Below, one piece after another: positions 46,376 through 57,841 of a DNA stretch of 63,769 bases. Every line of letters starts with the position of its first letter. Position 1 is the first letter of the stretch. Source of the DNA: Russula earlei (lineage: Eukaryota > Basidiomycota > Agaricomycetes > Russulales > Russulaceae); assembly GCA_025769875.1 (NCBI GenBank), contig JAGFNK010000308.1:1-63769 (forward strand), read 5' to 3'. The notes below the pieces were generated by a model, which had not been told where the DNA came from, searched no databases, and saw nothing but the letters and a program-made list of their open reading frames with translations. The position numbers and the translations under genes are program-made.

Positions 46376-46899
46376 TGTTAGGATTCTCATGTTCTCATCT
46401 GCTTACCTATGCCTTGGTGACTCATCTCTGCTTATTCATCTCTGCTTAGTGATTGCTTAGTGATTTGCTTACTCATTGATCAGTAATGGCTTACTCAAAG
46501 ACTACTGATAGATGACAGATACCAGGAAAGAATGACTCACGCATGAGTCATTTCTGATACTTCCAAACTGCGCCCTTTGTTTTTGGATACTACTGGTTTT
46601 TAGCTATGCGCACCCCAAGTTTCGTACAAATCGGATCAGCAGTTATGGAGATATTGTATAAATAGTCTGTGGTACCAAGAAGTCGAGCCTTATGCTCAAC
46701 TTACTCTCTTACAAGAAACAATCATCTTGTCAACATTCTAAAACAAACTATAGTGATAGCTCTAAGTGAAAGAGGCCCCTCTATTCTTTTACATCTACTC
46801 TTCCTGAGATAATATCAAAGGATTCGAAGTCTAGTGCTTGAACTAAATCAAGCAACTCTTTCACTAAGAGGCAGTAACAAGATCAGTCAGATCTTAACA
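46376..46899 (+). mobile_element. Solo LTR family F, TSD TTTAC
   Basis: 524 bp, TGTTAGGATTCTC..AGATCTTAACA, flanked by TTTAC at 46371-46375 and 46900-46904. It splits the N-terminal zinc-finger-like motif of the transposase exactly; removal restores the frame. Confidence 0.92.
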
Positions 46900-47200
46900 T
46901 TTACCCATTGCAGCTACTCTCAACATGTTGCAAAGACTAGGAGTGTGTGCTGCCATATAGTGCATAACACCACACTAGCCCATTTGGAGTCTTGGTCCAT
47001 TCATCACTTGGCATCATCACTAGCATCATTCCCAACACCCACACCCCAGATTGTTTCTGATAATGCCTCTTGTGGTGAACATGACTCTGCTGTGGACGAC
47101 AGGCCTTTGGCCAATTACCCCATTTTGGGAGTCATGCAATCAGATGGTGAGTATCCACTACAATGCCTATGGCTAACGCTGACCATTGACATCATAGGCT

Positions 47201-47268
<68 letters not shown>
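47201..47268 (+). repeat. (GAT)n microsatellite coding poly-Asp
   Basis: About 22 uninterrupted GAT/ATG units lie directly after the intron acceptor of the transposase gene and encode an acidic run. Confidence 0.9.
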
Positions 47269-49124
47269 CAAATACACAATATGTGCTTACCAGGACAGGA
47301 AACTGCCATCAAACCACCATTACCTGCAGATCTGGGGTATCCTGATCACCCACCTGCATGGACTGAGGTGGGTGAATCAGAGGCAGTGCTAATGGACCAA
47401 TTTCCATATGGTCACCCTGGTTCTCTGATTGCTGGACCATATGACATCCATGCAGCAAATGTGGTGCAGCTCCTGGAGATGCCATATGGGCTCCATTTTT
47501 CTCCCCAATTGACTGGGAAATTACACATTGGGCAAAGATGTGTGGCCCAACATCATCAGTGGTCACAGATCTACTTGTGATCCCTGAGGTATGTGTACCC
47601 CTATGTTCACACATTATGGCACTGAGGGATAGAGAAAGGTTGTTGAGAAGCTTGAGCTTTCCTACAAAATGACAAGGGAATTGAACAATATCATTGACAA
47701 GAAATTGCCTGGGCAACTGCCATTCCATTGCAAAGAACTGGTCATTGGGCATGAACATCTTTGCTTCTCTTTCCATGACACCTTAAAATGTATCCAGGCT
47801 CTCTATGGCAACCCCAATTTCATGAAGGACCTTGTGTTTGCACCCACACAAATTTATACCTCCCTGAGCAAATGTCTTGCATTTTTAATGAGATGTATAC
47901 TGGTGATTGGTGGTGGATGGTCCAGGTGTGTAACACCAACTTTCAGTTTTGGTTATACACTTACAATGGAGCCAGATGTCCCTTGAATCCCATTGACCAG
48001 GTGCAACTATCATTCCTGTCATCATCTCATCTGACAAAACACAACTTACTGTCTTCTGTGGGAAGATGGCATACCCCATATATCTCAGAATTGGAAATAT
48101 CCCAAAGGACATTCATCAAAAGCCATTGCGCCATGCACAAGTAAATATATTCCATACATGTATGCAAACTGTTTTGGCCCCAATCAGTTCCTATGGAGAA
48201 ATGGGTATTGCTATGATGACTGCAGATGGAATCTGGTGTCGCTGCCATCTGATATTCACAGTATTCATCGGTGATTACCCTGAACAGTCTCTTGTCACCT
48301 GTACATACAGTGGTTGCTGCCCCAAGTGTCTGGTTCCTCATGATCAATTAGGTGTCCTTGAAGAATTCCCACCCCATCTCTCTAGTGACATGAAGCACCT
48401 CTATTGCCTAGCAGATGGGGACATAGGCATGTTCCACAGAGCCTGTTGAAAAGCTGGCCTCAAGCCCATTTTTCACCCTTTCTGGGAATCTCTCCCATTT
48501 GCCAACATCTTCCTGTTGATCACCCCTGATATCCTTCATCAACTACTTCAGGGTGTTATGAAGCATCTTATCATGTGGCTAATGAGCCCAACTGTCTTTG
48601 GATCAGCACCAATCAACCAATGCTGCTGCCTGTTACCCCCTAATCACAGCATTATACTCTTTACCAAAGACATAACAATGCTGTCTTATGTTTCAGGACA
48701 GGAACACAAAGATATCTGTCATGTTCTCCTTGGGGTCATTTTTGATATCCCTCTTCTCAGTGGCCATGTGTCAATGCACATCATCAAAGTAGTGCATGCA
48801 CTGCTTGACTTTTTGTACTTGGCACAGTACCCAAGCCATATGAGTGGTACTCTTACCCACCTTCAGGACATGCTTGAACACTTCCACAAGAATAAGACAG
48901 TCTTTGTTGACCTTGGTTGGTACACAGGAGGACTTTAACATCCCAAAAATCCACAGTCTCCTTCACTACTGGTCCTTGATCATGTATTTTGGCACAACTG
49001 ACAACTATAATACAGAACTGTTGGAGCTATGGAATAAGGGCTTTCTGCCTTGTGAGTTGTAGGCTGACTATGTGGTGCTGCAGGCTTAACGGGCAGGGCA
49101 TTGCCTGCTCCGATGCCTTGCAGT

Positions 49125-50763
49125 TTAAGGTGTGGCGACTGTTCCGTGCTGTCCACCTGTCTCAGGCTGAACGGGCAGAAGCTTGTCTGCTCTGATGCCT
49201 TGTGGCTTTGCATGCGGCTGCTGTTCCGCGCTGTCCGCCAGTTCCATCTTTGCTGCCCCCCTCAATCTTGCTCTCATTTCCCCATCTCCGGTGCTTTTGG
49301 CTGCATTGTCAAATTTGAGGACCATGCGCTCAATGTGTGATGTGGGGCCCCCTTCATCGAATATGACATTGCAGGGTTTAAGGATGTGGGGGGTGGTGTA
49401 ATGGTCAGGCTTGTGTGCCTGTTGGGTAGCTGTGTGGCCCGGGGATGCGTGCACCAGCAACCTTTGGGTCAGTTTGGTGAGTCTCTTCTCCAGGGCATGC
49501 ATGGACGCACGTGTTCCAAGGACGTGTGGCCGAGAGGGGTCGGGGTTGTCCCCGCTCCATGCCTCTTCGAGCGTCAAGTCGTCCAAGGTGCATGTGGACG
49601 GTTTTGCATCTGTACACGTTGCCTGGACCCTATTAAGAGGTGTCTGGGTCACACATTCTGCTACTTTGATGTGTTGTGGTGTACCTGGGGTGTTAATTTG
49701 ATGCATGCATCCCCTTTCAGCTAGGGATGTTTGTGCTTCTTGCCTGGTGTGTTCACCCCCTCCATCCAATCGGAGGGTCTTCAAGCATTGGCTGGCCTTG
49801 GGCTCAACACGTGCGGTGTGCAGCTCAAGGTGCTGGGGTGCTTTCGACTTGCGCTTTGGCCTGCTGGCATGTGTCTTCCACAGCTTATTGTCTGTCTGGG
49901 TCGCAACATGTTCGGAGAACTGGGGTGTTCTGGTGGGTGATTTCCCACATGTGTCCGAGAAGGCCCGGGAGATTGTCGTGCGCATGGTAAGCGTGGCTTC
50001 GGTTTTGTGGGCGCAATCTGCGAGGGATTGGTCTAGCATCGCTGTGTGCACTGACTCAGGTTTGGCTGTCTGGATGGCCATGATGTACAAGCTTTCATGT
50101 AATGTTCCCTCACAAATTAGTTGGTTTCCATTGTATATTCCACATGTCTCTCCCTGGAAGTGCACTTCTGCCCCATGTTGAGCAAAATGGGAAACTGATA
50201 GAAAGTTCCCTTTGAGGTCCGGGATGTACAGGATGTCGCGGAGTATTGCAGTACTCCACACACTGTTTGCGTGCATCCGGACTTGCACTTGTCTGGCTCC
50301 AGTGGCAGTTATTGCACTATCATCACCTAAGACGACTTGAATGGGTGATGCGAGTGGGGTAAGATGCGTGAACCAATCATGGTGGGGTGTCATGATGCGT
50401 GAGGCTCCAGAGTCGAGGAGCCAGCCATCTCTGAGATCAGCAGCTTGGAGCTGCTCCTGAGTCATGGCCACGTGGATTGGCTCATCTATGACTGCCTGAT
50501 ATAATAAGGTGCTGTTATGTGGAGTTGGGACGTATGCAATGGCAGTGCTGGCTGGTGGCTGGTCTGCATGCATTGCTGGTATGTCAGGCGCACTTGTGCC
50601 AGTCCTAGCAGGCATGGGCATCGCTGCATTGTGCGCACTTGTGCCAGTCGTTGCTGCTGCTGCCGCTGCTGCTTTATCCTGCGGTTTCCCATGAATTTTC
50701 CAGCATTCAGTTGTGTTGTGCCCCCTGCGTCTGCAGTGGGTGCACTTGATTGTGCTTTTTCGC
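49125..50763 (-). CDS. Zinc knuckle-protease-truncated integrase ORF of the Copia-derived element
   Basis: The frame is open from about 50763 (AERKSTIKCTHCRRRGHNTTEC, a CCHC knuckle) to 49125. The first ATG is at 50621 (498 codons). The retropepsin motif LLDSGASRIMTPH (~50405) is followed by the Copia signature VLGDDSAITATG and LKGNFLSVSHFAQHG. Short stretches resembling integrase pieces come next: LRLDGGGEHTRQEA, TPGTPQHIKVAE, LTLEEAWSGDNPD, and CNVIFDEGG. The DDE core is collapsed and the RT/RNase H is missing, yet the frame is uninterrupted. An imperfect ~80-bp tandem repeat (49081-49160, 49163-49241) overlaps the C-terminus. Confidence 0.65.
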
Positions 50764-50860
50764 TCTGCACTTCCTGGTCCTTCCCCTTTTGGGGTGCCTT
50801 TGCAATGTGAGATGTGGCTGTGTCATGGGTCGATCGGATCTGATGCTCCTTGTGGAGGAT

Positions 50861-51499
50861 TCAGTCCATGATGTGCTCAGCCGTTAGATGGCTGGGCGGC
50901 GTCAAGTGGAGAGTGGCCTTGAGATTGGCCATCTTTTCTGGTAGTGCAAGGATTAGCATCCAGATGAGGACTTTCTCATCTATTGGGTAACTGAGTCTCT
51001 CAAGGGTTTGGGCGGCATGCAGCAGTCGAATGATTTGAGGAGCCATGGGTTCACTTTCGGAGAAAGTGACCTGGTATAGGTCCATCAATAAATGTGCGAT
51101 GTGTTGCTTGCCCTTCCCTGCAAAATGTTTTGCAAGCTCGTCCCAAGTATTTTTGGCTCCAGCAATGCCTAGGGCAGTGTTGAGAGCATGCCCTTTTAAC
51201 ATGAGTAAAATGCGGGCGTGCACTTTGCAATCTTTCTGCTCCCAGTCAGCGAAGCCGCTCAGGTCATTGCTGAGGTCCGGTTTTGAGTATGTCTGTTTTA
51301 AGATTTCCATTAAGCCATTTACTTTGAATACTGCCTCTATTTTAGCTTTCCATTGTGTGTACACAACCATGCCACCTTCGAAGAGTGGTCTGTCGTAACT
51401 GTGTTGGCTGCCCATGTAAGTTTTTTTCACAGCTCCTATGGTGGGAGCGTGGCTGCCTCTCGAGGGCATGATGTTTGCGGTTGCTGTGGGGGTGCTCAT
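50861..51499 (-). CDS. gag: Copia-type Gag (UBN2-like) of the compact element
   Basis: 212 codons, starting MSTPTATANIMPSRGS. Motifs typical of Copia gag: YTQWKAKIEAVFKVNGL, DWEQKDCKVHARILLMLKG, AKNTWDELAKHFAGKGKQ, LMDLYQVTFSES and ERLSYPIDEKVLIWMLILALP. It ends at TGA (50861-50863). The same frame then continues to ~50770, where a further shift is needed to reach the zinc knuckle. The capsid part would thus be produced alone unless the stop is a recent mutation. Confidence 0.75.
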   Translation of the reverse strand: MSTPTATANIMPSRGSHAPTIGAVKKTYMGSQHSYDRPLFEGGMVVYTQWKAKIEAVFKVNGLMEILKQTYSKPDLSNDLSGFADWEQKDCKVHARILLMLKGHALNTALGIAGAKNTWDELAKHFAGKGKQHIAHLLMDLYQVTFSESEPMAPQIIRLLHAAQTLERLSYPIDEKVLIWMLILALPEKMANLKATLHLTPPSHLTAEHIMD

Positions 51500-51568
51500 G
51501 GTGTTTCATTATGCGATTTGGAAGCTGGTTGGAGTTCATGATGTCAGGGACGACCAGGTCTCATAATC

Positions 51569-51640
51569 TGTTGAAGCTATAGGGATGATAGCTCAGTCTT
51601 TTACACACAAGACTGAGCTATCATCCCTATAGCTTCAACA
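51569..51640. repeat. Perfect 72-bp palindrome at the element end
   Basis: Two 32-base arms are exactly complementary around the 8-base loop TTACACAC. The right arm corresponds to the 3' end of LTR-G; the left arm is its inverted duplicate. The DNA or RNA would form a very stable hairpin. Confidence 0.95.
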
Positions 51641-52599
51641 GAACAAACTGAGCATCTTCACATAGATTTCACAAAGGATGCATACCATGCCACAAACCAT
51701 AAGGATGAGTAGTCACAGATGATTACATGGTTGGAGTGTCACGAGAAGTCCAACAGCACATGGCATCCATTAAGTGGCAGCAGCAGGGTGAGCAGTGTGA
51801 CACTGACATCAGGACATCAATTGGTCCCTCGTGGACATGTCTCAGCATTCTCAAGATGGCACATAACCCTACAATGAAGTCAGTATCATTTGATGATCTT
51901 GCTAGGATGCATGGTGTGATTGACTTTCAAGATGCCCTGGCTGATTTCATTGCTCAGGTTAACAACCCTGATGCCTCAACAGCAACATTGCACACTCAGG
52001 CAGCAAATACACTAATCCCATTCTGTGGTGTCCCAGTCTTTCATCAGATCAAGTTTGCGGCTAGTGATAATGACACTGACCAAACAGAGTCAATTGACTC
52101 GGTGCATGTGGAGCCACAACAATCTGATTCACATGGGCAGATCCTGCCAGCAAGATTCAATATGGTTCTTGTTTGTGATGGCACACATAGTAAGCAATTC
52201 TTATGAATGTATAACCTAAGCTGACTATTACCCAAGAGGATCAAGTTGCACAAGTACATGTAGTTTTCCAGATACCAAGTAAAGCTCTCTGCAACATCTT
52301 CCCATCCCTGGACATCACACCTCCAACTCACCTCATGTACATTGAATAGTTCTCACAGCTTCCAGTCACACCAGATCATGTCCACTGTATGTATAGGGTA
52401 TCTAGATTGATTCAAAATGGGCAGCGATCTGTAGGCGTTATCCCAGTGAACACTATCATATGTAGTGTCCACTTGTTCCTGCAATTTGGTCCAGATGCTC
52501 CTCCATCTTTGACTCCCATTACCATTCTGGAGCATTGCCACACATTCTATATCAATCCTTTTGCTAATAGGCTTAGCTACCTGCAATTTGCATAGTAAT

Positions 52600-52925
52600 G
52601 ACAGTTGTTGTGAGACTATCGAAAGTTACTTATGTATTGCTAGTTCCAACACGGTATTATTGCACATTAGTGCACACTATTGCACTTAGCGTTAGTTACT
52701 CACTACTGATTTTTGTTACCGAAGAGTACATCCGCCTGACCCCCCAGATTGATTGGGCATTACTTGCCAGGCTTCTGACAGTTATTGATGTTATTGACAC
52801 TTATCTGCCCCATCCCCCAATTGATCAGCTGTCTACTGACACTTATTTGGCACTTATTACTCCTTATTGCGCATTATCTTTGACTTACTTCGCATTACTC
52901 TCGCTAGCGCGGGAGGTTTTTCCTG
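52600..52925 (+). repeat. Plavaka subterminal repeats
   Basis: Many short words of the type TTGCACTTA / GCATTACT / GACACTTAT recur between 52655 and 52900, in the pattern of subterminal repeats of CACTA-type elements. CTCGCTAGCG at ~52909 may be at or near the terminus. A matching left end was not pinned down. Confidence 0.45.
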
Positions 52926-54013
52926 ATGGCATCGCCATCGAAAGACCCGTCTGCCCGTACCCCTCGCATTCTCAACACTATTTTTGAAAGCACGCCGTCT
53001 GGCACGGGGAGACGTGCTCATTATGGTAGATCCCAAATCGAGATCTTCCCAAGGCCTCTGCGCAGCGCTGCGCCTCCTCCCCGGACTGTCCGGCAGATCG
53101 AGCCATGGCCCAAGTGGAGCTCGCGAAAAAGGGCGGGCATCCAGTGACGACAACAGTGTGACATCGCTCGACACGCCATATCGCGCGGATGATCCTTCGA
53201 GCTACTGCATGTTGGGTCGAGCGCGCGCGTGTCTCTGCGTGCCAGAGGCCCATGTATACATGACGCGCCGAGGAAAAGAGATGGTGGACGGGTTGACGAA
53301 CTATGTCGATGTCCCACCGCACGGCAAGTTGCCCGACTGCTGGAACGTTTCGTAGTTTCTTGCTGCTATGCGGTGGTGCTGACCCGCATCCGACACGCGT
53401 TCGCGTTGCGTGGGGCCCGCCCGCGGGAAATGGGCCAAAGAGATGTCGCTCCGTGCCGCGCGGCCGTTTTGTTGAGAGGCTTCCATTCACGGTGGGAACG
53501 CTTCAAGGGAATTTATAAGGCGTTCGTATGCTCTCGAGCAATCCTGAGCCTATCTGCTGTTGAGAACGACAGTACGCAGGGTTCAGAAGTCCACGTGTCG
53601 ATCATGGCGCTCTCGCTCTCAGTGTCATAAACACTCTCTGCACTGCAAGGCGATCTTCTTGCACATGTCAAATGTACAGACAGTACATCTATCGCGCAGT
53701 ATGTCTCTGGGATCGATGCGTGGGAGTGTCAGCACAATGCTTCATGTGGTCTGTGGTCAATCAAACTTCGATTTCCCAGTCCGCTTTCCGAGAGTTCCAC
53801 GTATCTCGCCCCCCATCTCTTCCACGCCCCATATATGACCACTTCGTCGCTGTTTGCATCATTCTACGTTCTGATAGATCCTGATCCTGATGAGCCTCAG
53901 TTGTCAGAGTACCTCAACTTGAGGTAGCTATCACCAAACTATCAATGTGAGGAGGACGGCAGTTGGTATGCTTGTAGTACTACGCATCAATCGTAAGGTG
54001 ATCATACGGCCAT
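52926..54013. other. Intergenic, no recognised gene
   Basis: Moderate-GC host-like DNA. Open frames of 123-170 codons occur on both strands (e.g. 52978-53490, minus; 53229-53630, plus), but they overlap each other and show no family motif. I do not call any of them. It may include decayed exons. Confidence 0.4.
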
Positions 54014-55623
54014 TTATAAATTCATGACCGTCCAGTTCTGTGCCTCTCGGCAGTGGACAGCGACAGGGCGATCAGAGAGCCGGCGCGCAGCGAGAAAGGG
54101 CTGTATCGTCTCCCGAAGTGATTCGGAGAGCGGAGGCCCTCCGAAGAAAATATCGCTCAGCTGGGGTAATACATCCATTGTCCTTCCCCCAGTGAGGTCT
54201 TGCAGCGCGCGCATGAGAAGTGGTCTCTGCATCTCCGATACCTGCAACTGCCGTACGGCGCTAAACGGCTGCAGAAACTCTAGCCACTGGGAGTAGTGTG
54301 CGTCGTCTAGCCATTTTGGTGGGAAAATGGTGCCATCTTCCGTAATGTCGATCCGCTCTGCGCTCTGGGAAAGAGGAAAAGGCGAGCCACAGACCTGCGC
54401 GATGGACGAAAGCTGCCAATCCGATTGGCTGCATGAGATGCGGAAATAGAGGTTGGTTATGGGGTAATGAGAGAATTCGACCTGGACGGAGTGGGGGAGA
54501 AGGATCAACCGAACTCGATTCGGCGACTTGAGTCTGGGCGTGCGCTGGGAGAACTGGGACAGCCGTTGGACGTCGAAGATGAGCTGATGGAAAAACACCG
54601 CTTCGAGGTGTTCGAGCGTAGGAGCATCGATCCGAGCAATAAGGTCCTCCAGGTACTCGCTAACCCCTTTGAAGGAAAAATAGACGAGCGCGGGGAGCAC
54701 AGCTCGCGTGGACGGAAGCAGACGTTGGCTCGATGGATCGGGGCGGGGCCGTGGAGAGTTGAATTGTATTACAAGCTCGCCAAGCCCGGTCAACGTCGAG
54801 AGGCACGCCGCCATCGTGTCCGATGAGATGTAGCCAGCAGGGGGTACGTCACGAAGGCAGAGGGCGGTAAGGTGATTCGGAGACAACGCAAGTTTCGGCA
54901 ATGTCGGAAACGGAATGCCTTGCAAGTCGAGACGTTGCAGACGTGGCGCAGATCCCCCCAAAAACGCTTCGGGGAGAGGGGATGCCACGCCGGCGCTACC
55001 GAGAGCAAGCGAAAGGGTGGTCAGCGCCGGGAAGGGCTCCACCATCGCCGCGACGAATTTTTCAAATAGGGAACTTGTTAGATCCGAAACCAGGATCACG
55101 CGTACACGATCGTGGAGCTCAAGTGCGGCAACTAGGTTATCCTCATAGGCATCTGACTCTGGGTATCGACGAGACATCTGCTCGACAATGATAGGCAAGG
55201 GTGGCCAAATGCCCAGCGTCTCCCTCGCGGGCGTCCTAGGTGTGCAGACAAGTTGCAAGCTCAGACGCTGAGGCGATGTAAAAATGACCTGCCGCCATCT
55301 TCGGCAGACGTGGACCAGATAAAGCCACTCCCACGAGAAGTATACGTTATACGGCAGTGTGGGTTCCATCTGACAGAAATCGAATATGTCCAAGAGGACA
55401 TCATGGGGGAGCATGTCTATCGTCACACGATCTACGCCACGCCGGGTCAGCAAGCATTAAGGACAGTGAGCAAACAAGGTGTACCTTGACGCTGTTGTTC
55501 TTCAAATCCCTCCTCTGGACTTGTAGAAACATCATCCGTCTCCAAGCTTGCGGAAGTACCGCCAACCGGGATTGACGACCTGGAGTCGCTAGGGAATGAA
55601 TATGGGTGCCCGATGGTGAACAT
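54014..55623 (-). CDS. F-box protein
   Basis: Two exons. Exon 1 ends ..EEGFEEQQRQ at 55486 and probably starts at the ATG near 55623 (MFTIGHPYSF); another ATG at 55716 is possible. The intron is 55485-55432 and exon 2 is 55431-54014. The splice gives DRVTIDMLPHDVLLDIFDF, an F-box, followed by WLYLVHVCRRWRQVIFTSPQRL and TLGIWPPLPIIV, the arrangement seen in the large F-box families of Agaricomycetes. The remaining ~400 residues hold leucine-rich-like repeats (FPALTTLSLAL, PRLQRLDLQGIP, LTGLGELVIQF, APTLEHLEAVFFHQLIFD) that probably bind a substrate for an SCF ubiquitin ligase. The frame is intact despite the surrounding repeats. Confidence 0.88.
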
Positions 55624-56579
55624 GCATGCGACAAACAGTTGGTAAGATGTGGTAGACTCATGGGTTAAGGTTTGTAGTGAGGCTGTTCCAACTGGTGCTA
55701 ACATGTGCATGCACATGAGGTACTAGACAGTATAAGCTATCTAGGTGTGAACAAACAGTGGGGTAAATGGTGTGACTGTAACTAGATACCTCAGTTTACT
55801 GGGAAGTAACTGAGGCTTATGTACACATAGGAGAAGCCCATTATTTATGTACACTATTTCAGGGACTAGGTGCCTCAAAGAGGGAAGGGCATGCATGATG
55901 CATGCTGCCATGTGATCCACATACCATATCCAAATCTTTAACTATATACTTATTGTTGTTTCAGTGCACTTGAATTCCACCCAAATCAGTGCAGAAAACC
56001 CCCTCAAATGTGCGGGATGAATATCTCCCTCAAAACAGCTTCAATTCATATGAAACTTATTGTCCCTGAATCACCTGAATGAGGGCTAGGCAGCCCCATT
56101 GTTTCCATGAGATTTGAGTGAGAATTGGTGGATCTGGACTCAAGCCACCTCCACATGTGTATTAGATGAATTACAACTCAAAATCATGGTCTATATCTAT
56201 TATTTTTCCTTCATGTTGTACCCATGGGCTGTCTTGAGGCAGCCCCATAGTGTTTTTGACTCAAGTGTTGTGGTGTGCAATGTTGTTTCCAGTGCGATTG
56301 GAGTTGCAGCCAGCCACTCATTGCCCCTCTCACCTCTCCATTCCAACCATCCTTCACCCTCATTCCCACCACACCCACTGTCTCAGCTGCATCAGTCATG
56401 CTGCCCCCATTATGCACTCCTCTTGTACAAGCAGGCCAACTGTCCCACAAAGACTACAATGAGCTGTTCTGGTTAGGACTCCACCTGGATGATCACAAGA
56501 TGATCTCATGATGACTCAGACCCTGGTGTATGGATGAGCAACAAAGAATATATTATGAATGTTGAGAGGTATTCAATAC
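55624..56579. other. Upstream of the F-box gene, no gene seen
   Basis: Repeat-like, moderately AT-rich sequence. Short open frames only; a few Pro/Ser/His-rich ones near 56300-56470 anticipate the low-complexity frame that follows. Confidence 0.4.
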
Positions 56580-56887
56580 TGTGGTCAACATCTTCTCTCA
56601 AGACCCTTGTGACATTCAGTGGGAACATGAACTTGGTTCTCATGACAAAGATGAAAATGAAGATGATTACATCTACCCCATGCCCACACCAGCTCCCAGT
56701 CGCCCACTCCCATCATCCCTGTGGCTCCCACCTTGTCCACCATTCCCATCACCTCATTCACTGCCACCATCTTTGACTTGCCAGCTGTCATTGCTTCAGC
56801 CCCACCTGCCCTTGCTGTCCCAGCATCACCCACCTTCACCATCGCCACCACCTTAGTCTTGTCTGCAGCTGTTGCTGCCCCAGTCAT

Positions 56888-57841
56888 TGTCAAGACTCAC
56901 TGTTGAACTATCCAGTTCAAGAGTGAGGGGTGAGCTTGAAGACAAGTTGGTAGACATCCAAGATGGCATGGGCAAGAAGTAGAGTCCAAAACAGTAACAA
57001 ATACCAAAGAGGTATAGTTACTGGTAGAGTTGAGCAGGTACGCAGGGAAGAGGCCAGAATGGTCACAAGGGGATGGTCCTTAAAGGAGTATCCCAGGGAT
57101 AGAGAGTGCCATAAACAAATGGACTGTCTGAGGACTGTCTGCTACTTATTGAGCGCTTATATACTACAAGAGAACTGCTAAATAGGGAACAAGTCATAAC
57201 CTTGTTATCAAGCACAATAGAGTGATGAGTAAGAAGTCGGAGTGCGCTTACTGAGCATGCTCAGTCATGCTCAGTAAGCTGCTGAGTAAGAAGGCTTCTC
57301 TTGATGAGTAAGAGCCTTCACTGTCCACATGTTCACTGCTTTAGTACATGTGCAAGCACCTGATTTATTTTCTGTTAGCTAGTTTCGGGCTGGTCATTTG
57401 AGGACTTGTAGTTTGCTTTAAGGAATTGTGTTATCTTGTAAGGCCCCTTATATAGTTCTATTAGGGTCCTTAGGGTCGACCCTAATACTTCTATTAAGGT
57501 CCTTAGTATTGCCTTATAGTTCGTTCTATAGTTATTAGAGTTAGTCTAATAATGCGTTGTAGGGTCTTTGATACTGTGTCAGTGCTTATTGTAGGGCACC
57601 TAGAGTCGTCCTAAAGGGTCCTTAGGAAGGCCCTAATACTGTCCTTTATTGCTAAAAGGGTTGCCATTAAGTGGGGCTTGCTGTATGTCGATTGTGCTGA
57701 GAATCACTTGCACAACAATGTGCGTGCAATATTGTGGACACCTCTACTCACCCCTTTTGCTCGTGTGAACAGGGTGACACTGGATTTCCTCTCATAAGGA
57801 AGGGTCCTTCAAGGGCCCTCTCCGGAGAATGGTTCATGACA
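56888..57841 (-). mobile_element. Solo LTR family A, TSD GTCAT
   Basis: 954 bp, TGTCAAGACTC..GGTTCATGACA, flanked by GTCAT at 56883-56887 and 57842-57846. Confidence 0.92.

Larger units (their letters stand above)
49019..51640 (-). mobile_element. Compact Copia-derived element with inverted ends, TSD GAAC
   Basis: The 2622-bp insert begins TGTTGGAGCTATGGAATAAG and ends ..CTATAGCTTCAACA, flanked by GAAC at 49015-49018 and 51641-51644. The ends are inverted repeats of each other, both derived from the 3' end of LTR-G; neither is a full LTR. Inside, on the minus strand, are a Copia-type gag, a zinc knuckle, a protease motif and shortened integrase-like pieces, but no reverse transcriptase. TTATGAGACC next to the right end resembles the half-tRNA(iMet) primer site of Copia elements. 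The Plavaka frame is continuous on both sides. Confidence 0.8.
46329..52595 (+). pseudogene. Plavaka-type (CACTA/CMC superfamily) transposase gene, broken
   Basis: Starts MKATQIHCPGCKHTF, a Cys-Cys-His finger-like start that continues as THCSYSQHV after LTR-F is removed. An intron (GTGAGT..CATAG) at about 47148-47197 precedes an Asp-run. Recognisable core blocks: KLPGQLPFHCKEL, ECIQALYGNP-type segment, LTKHNLLSSVGRWHTPYISEL, SYGEMGIAMMTADGIW.RCHLIFTVFIGDYPEQ, TPDILHQLLQGVMKHLI, FGTTDNYNTE then QTEHLHIDFTKDAYHA across the Copia-type insertion, and a C-terminal YRVSRLIQNGQRSVGVIPV.. SVHLFLQFGP ending at 52595. Frameshifts (e.g. ~47850) and a TGA near 48446 where Arg is expected inactivate it. 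Confidence 0.8.

Noticed and set aside
50750..50775. A-rich GCGAAAAAGC as a frameshift site in the Copia derivative
   Set aside because: The frame changes near here, but the preceding TGA already separates gag, and the run does not fit the usual slippery pattern in the reading phase.
52978..53490. 170-codon minus-strand ORF with an overlapping 123-codon plus-strand ORF
   Set aside because: GC-rich DNA opens frames on both strands. No family motif, splice context or low-complexity signal favours either.
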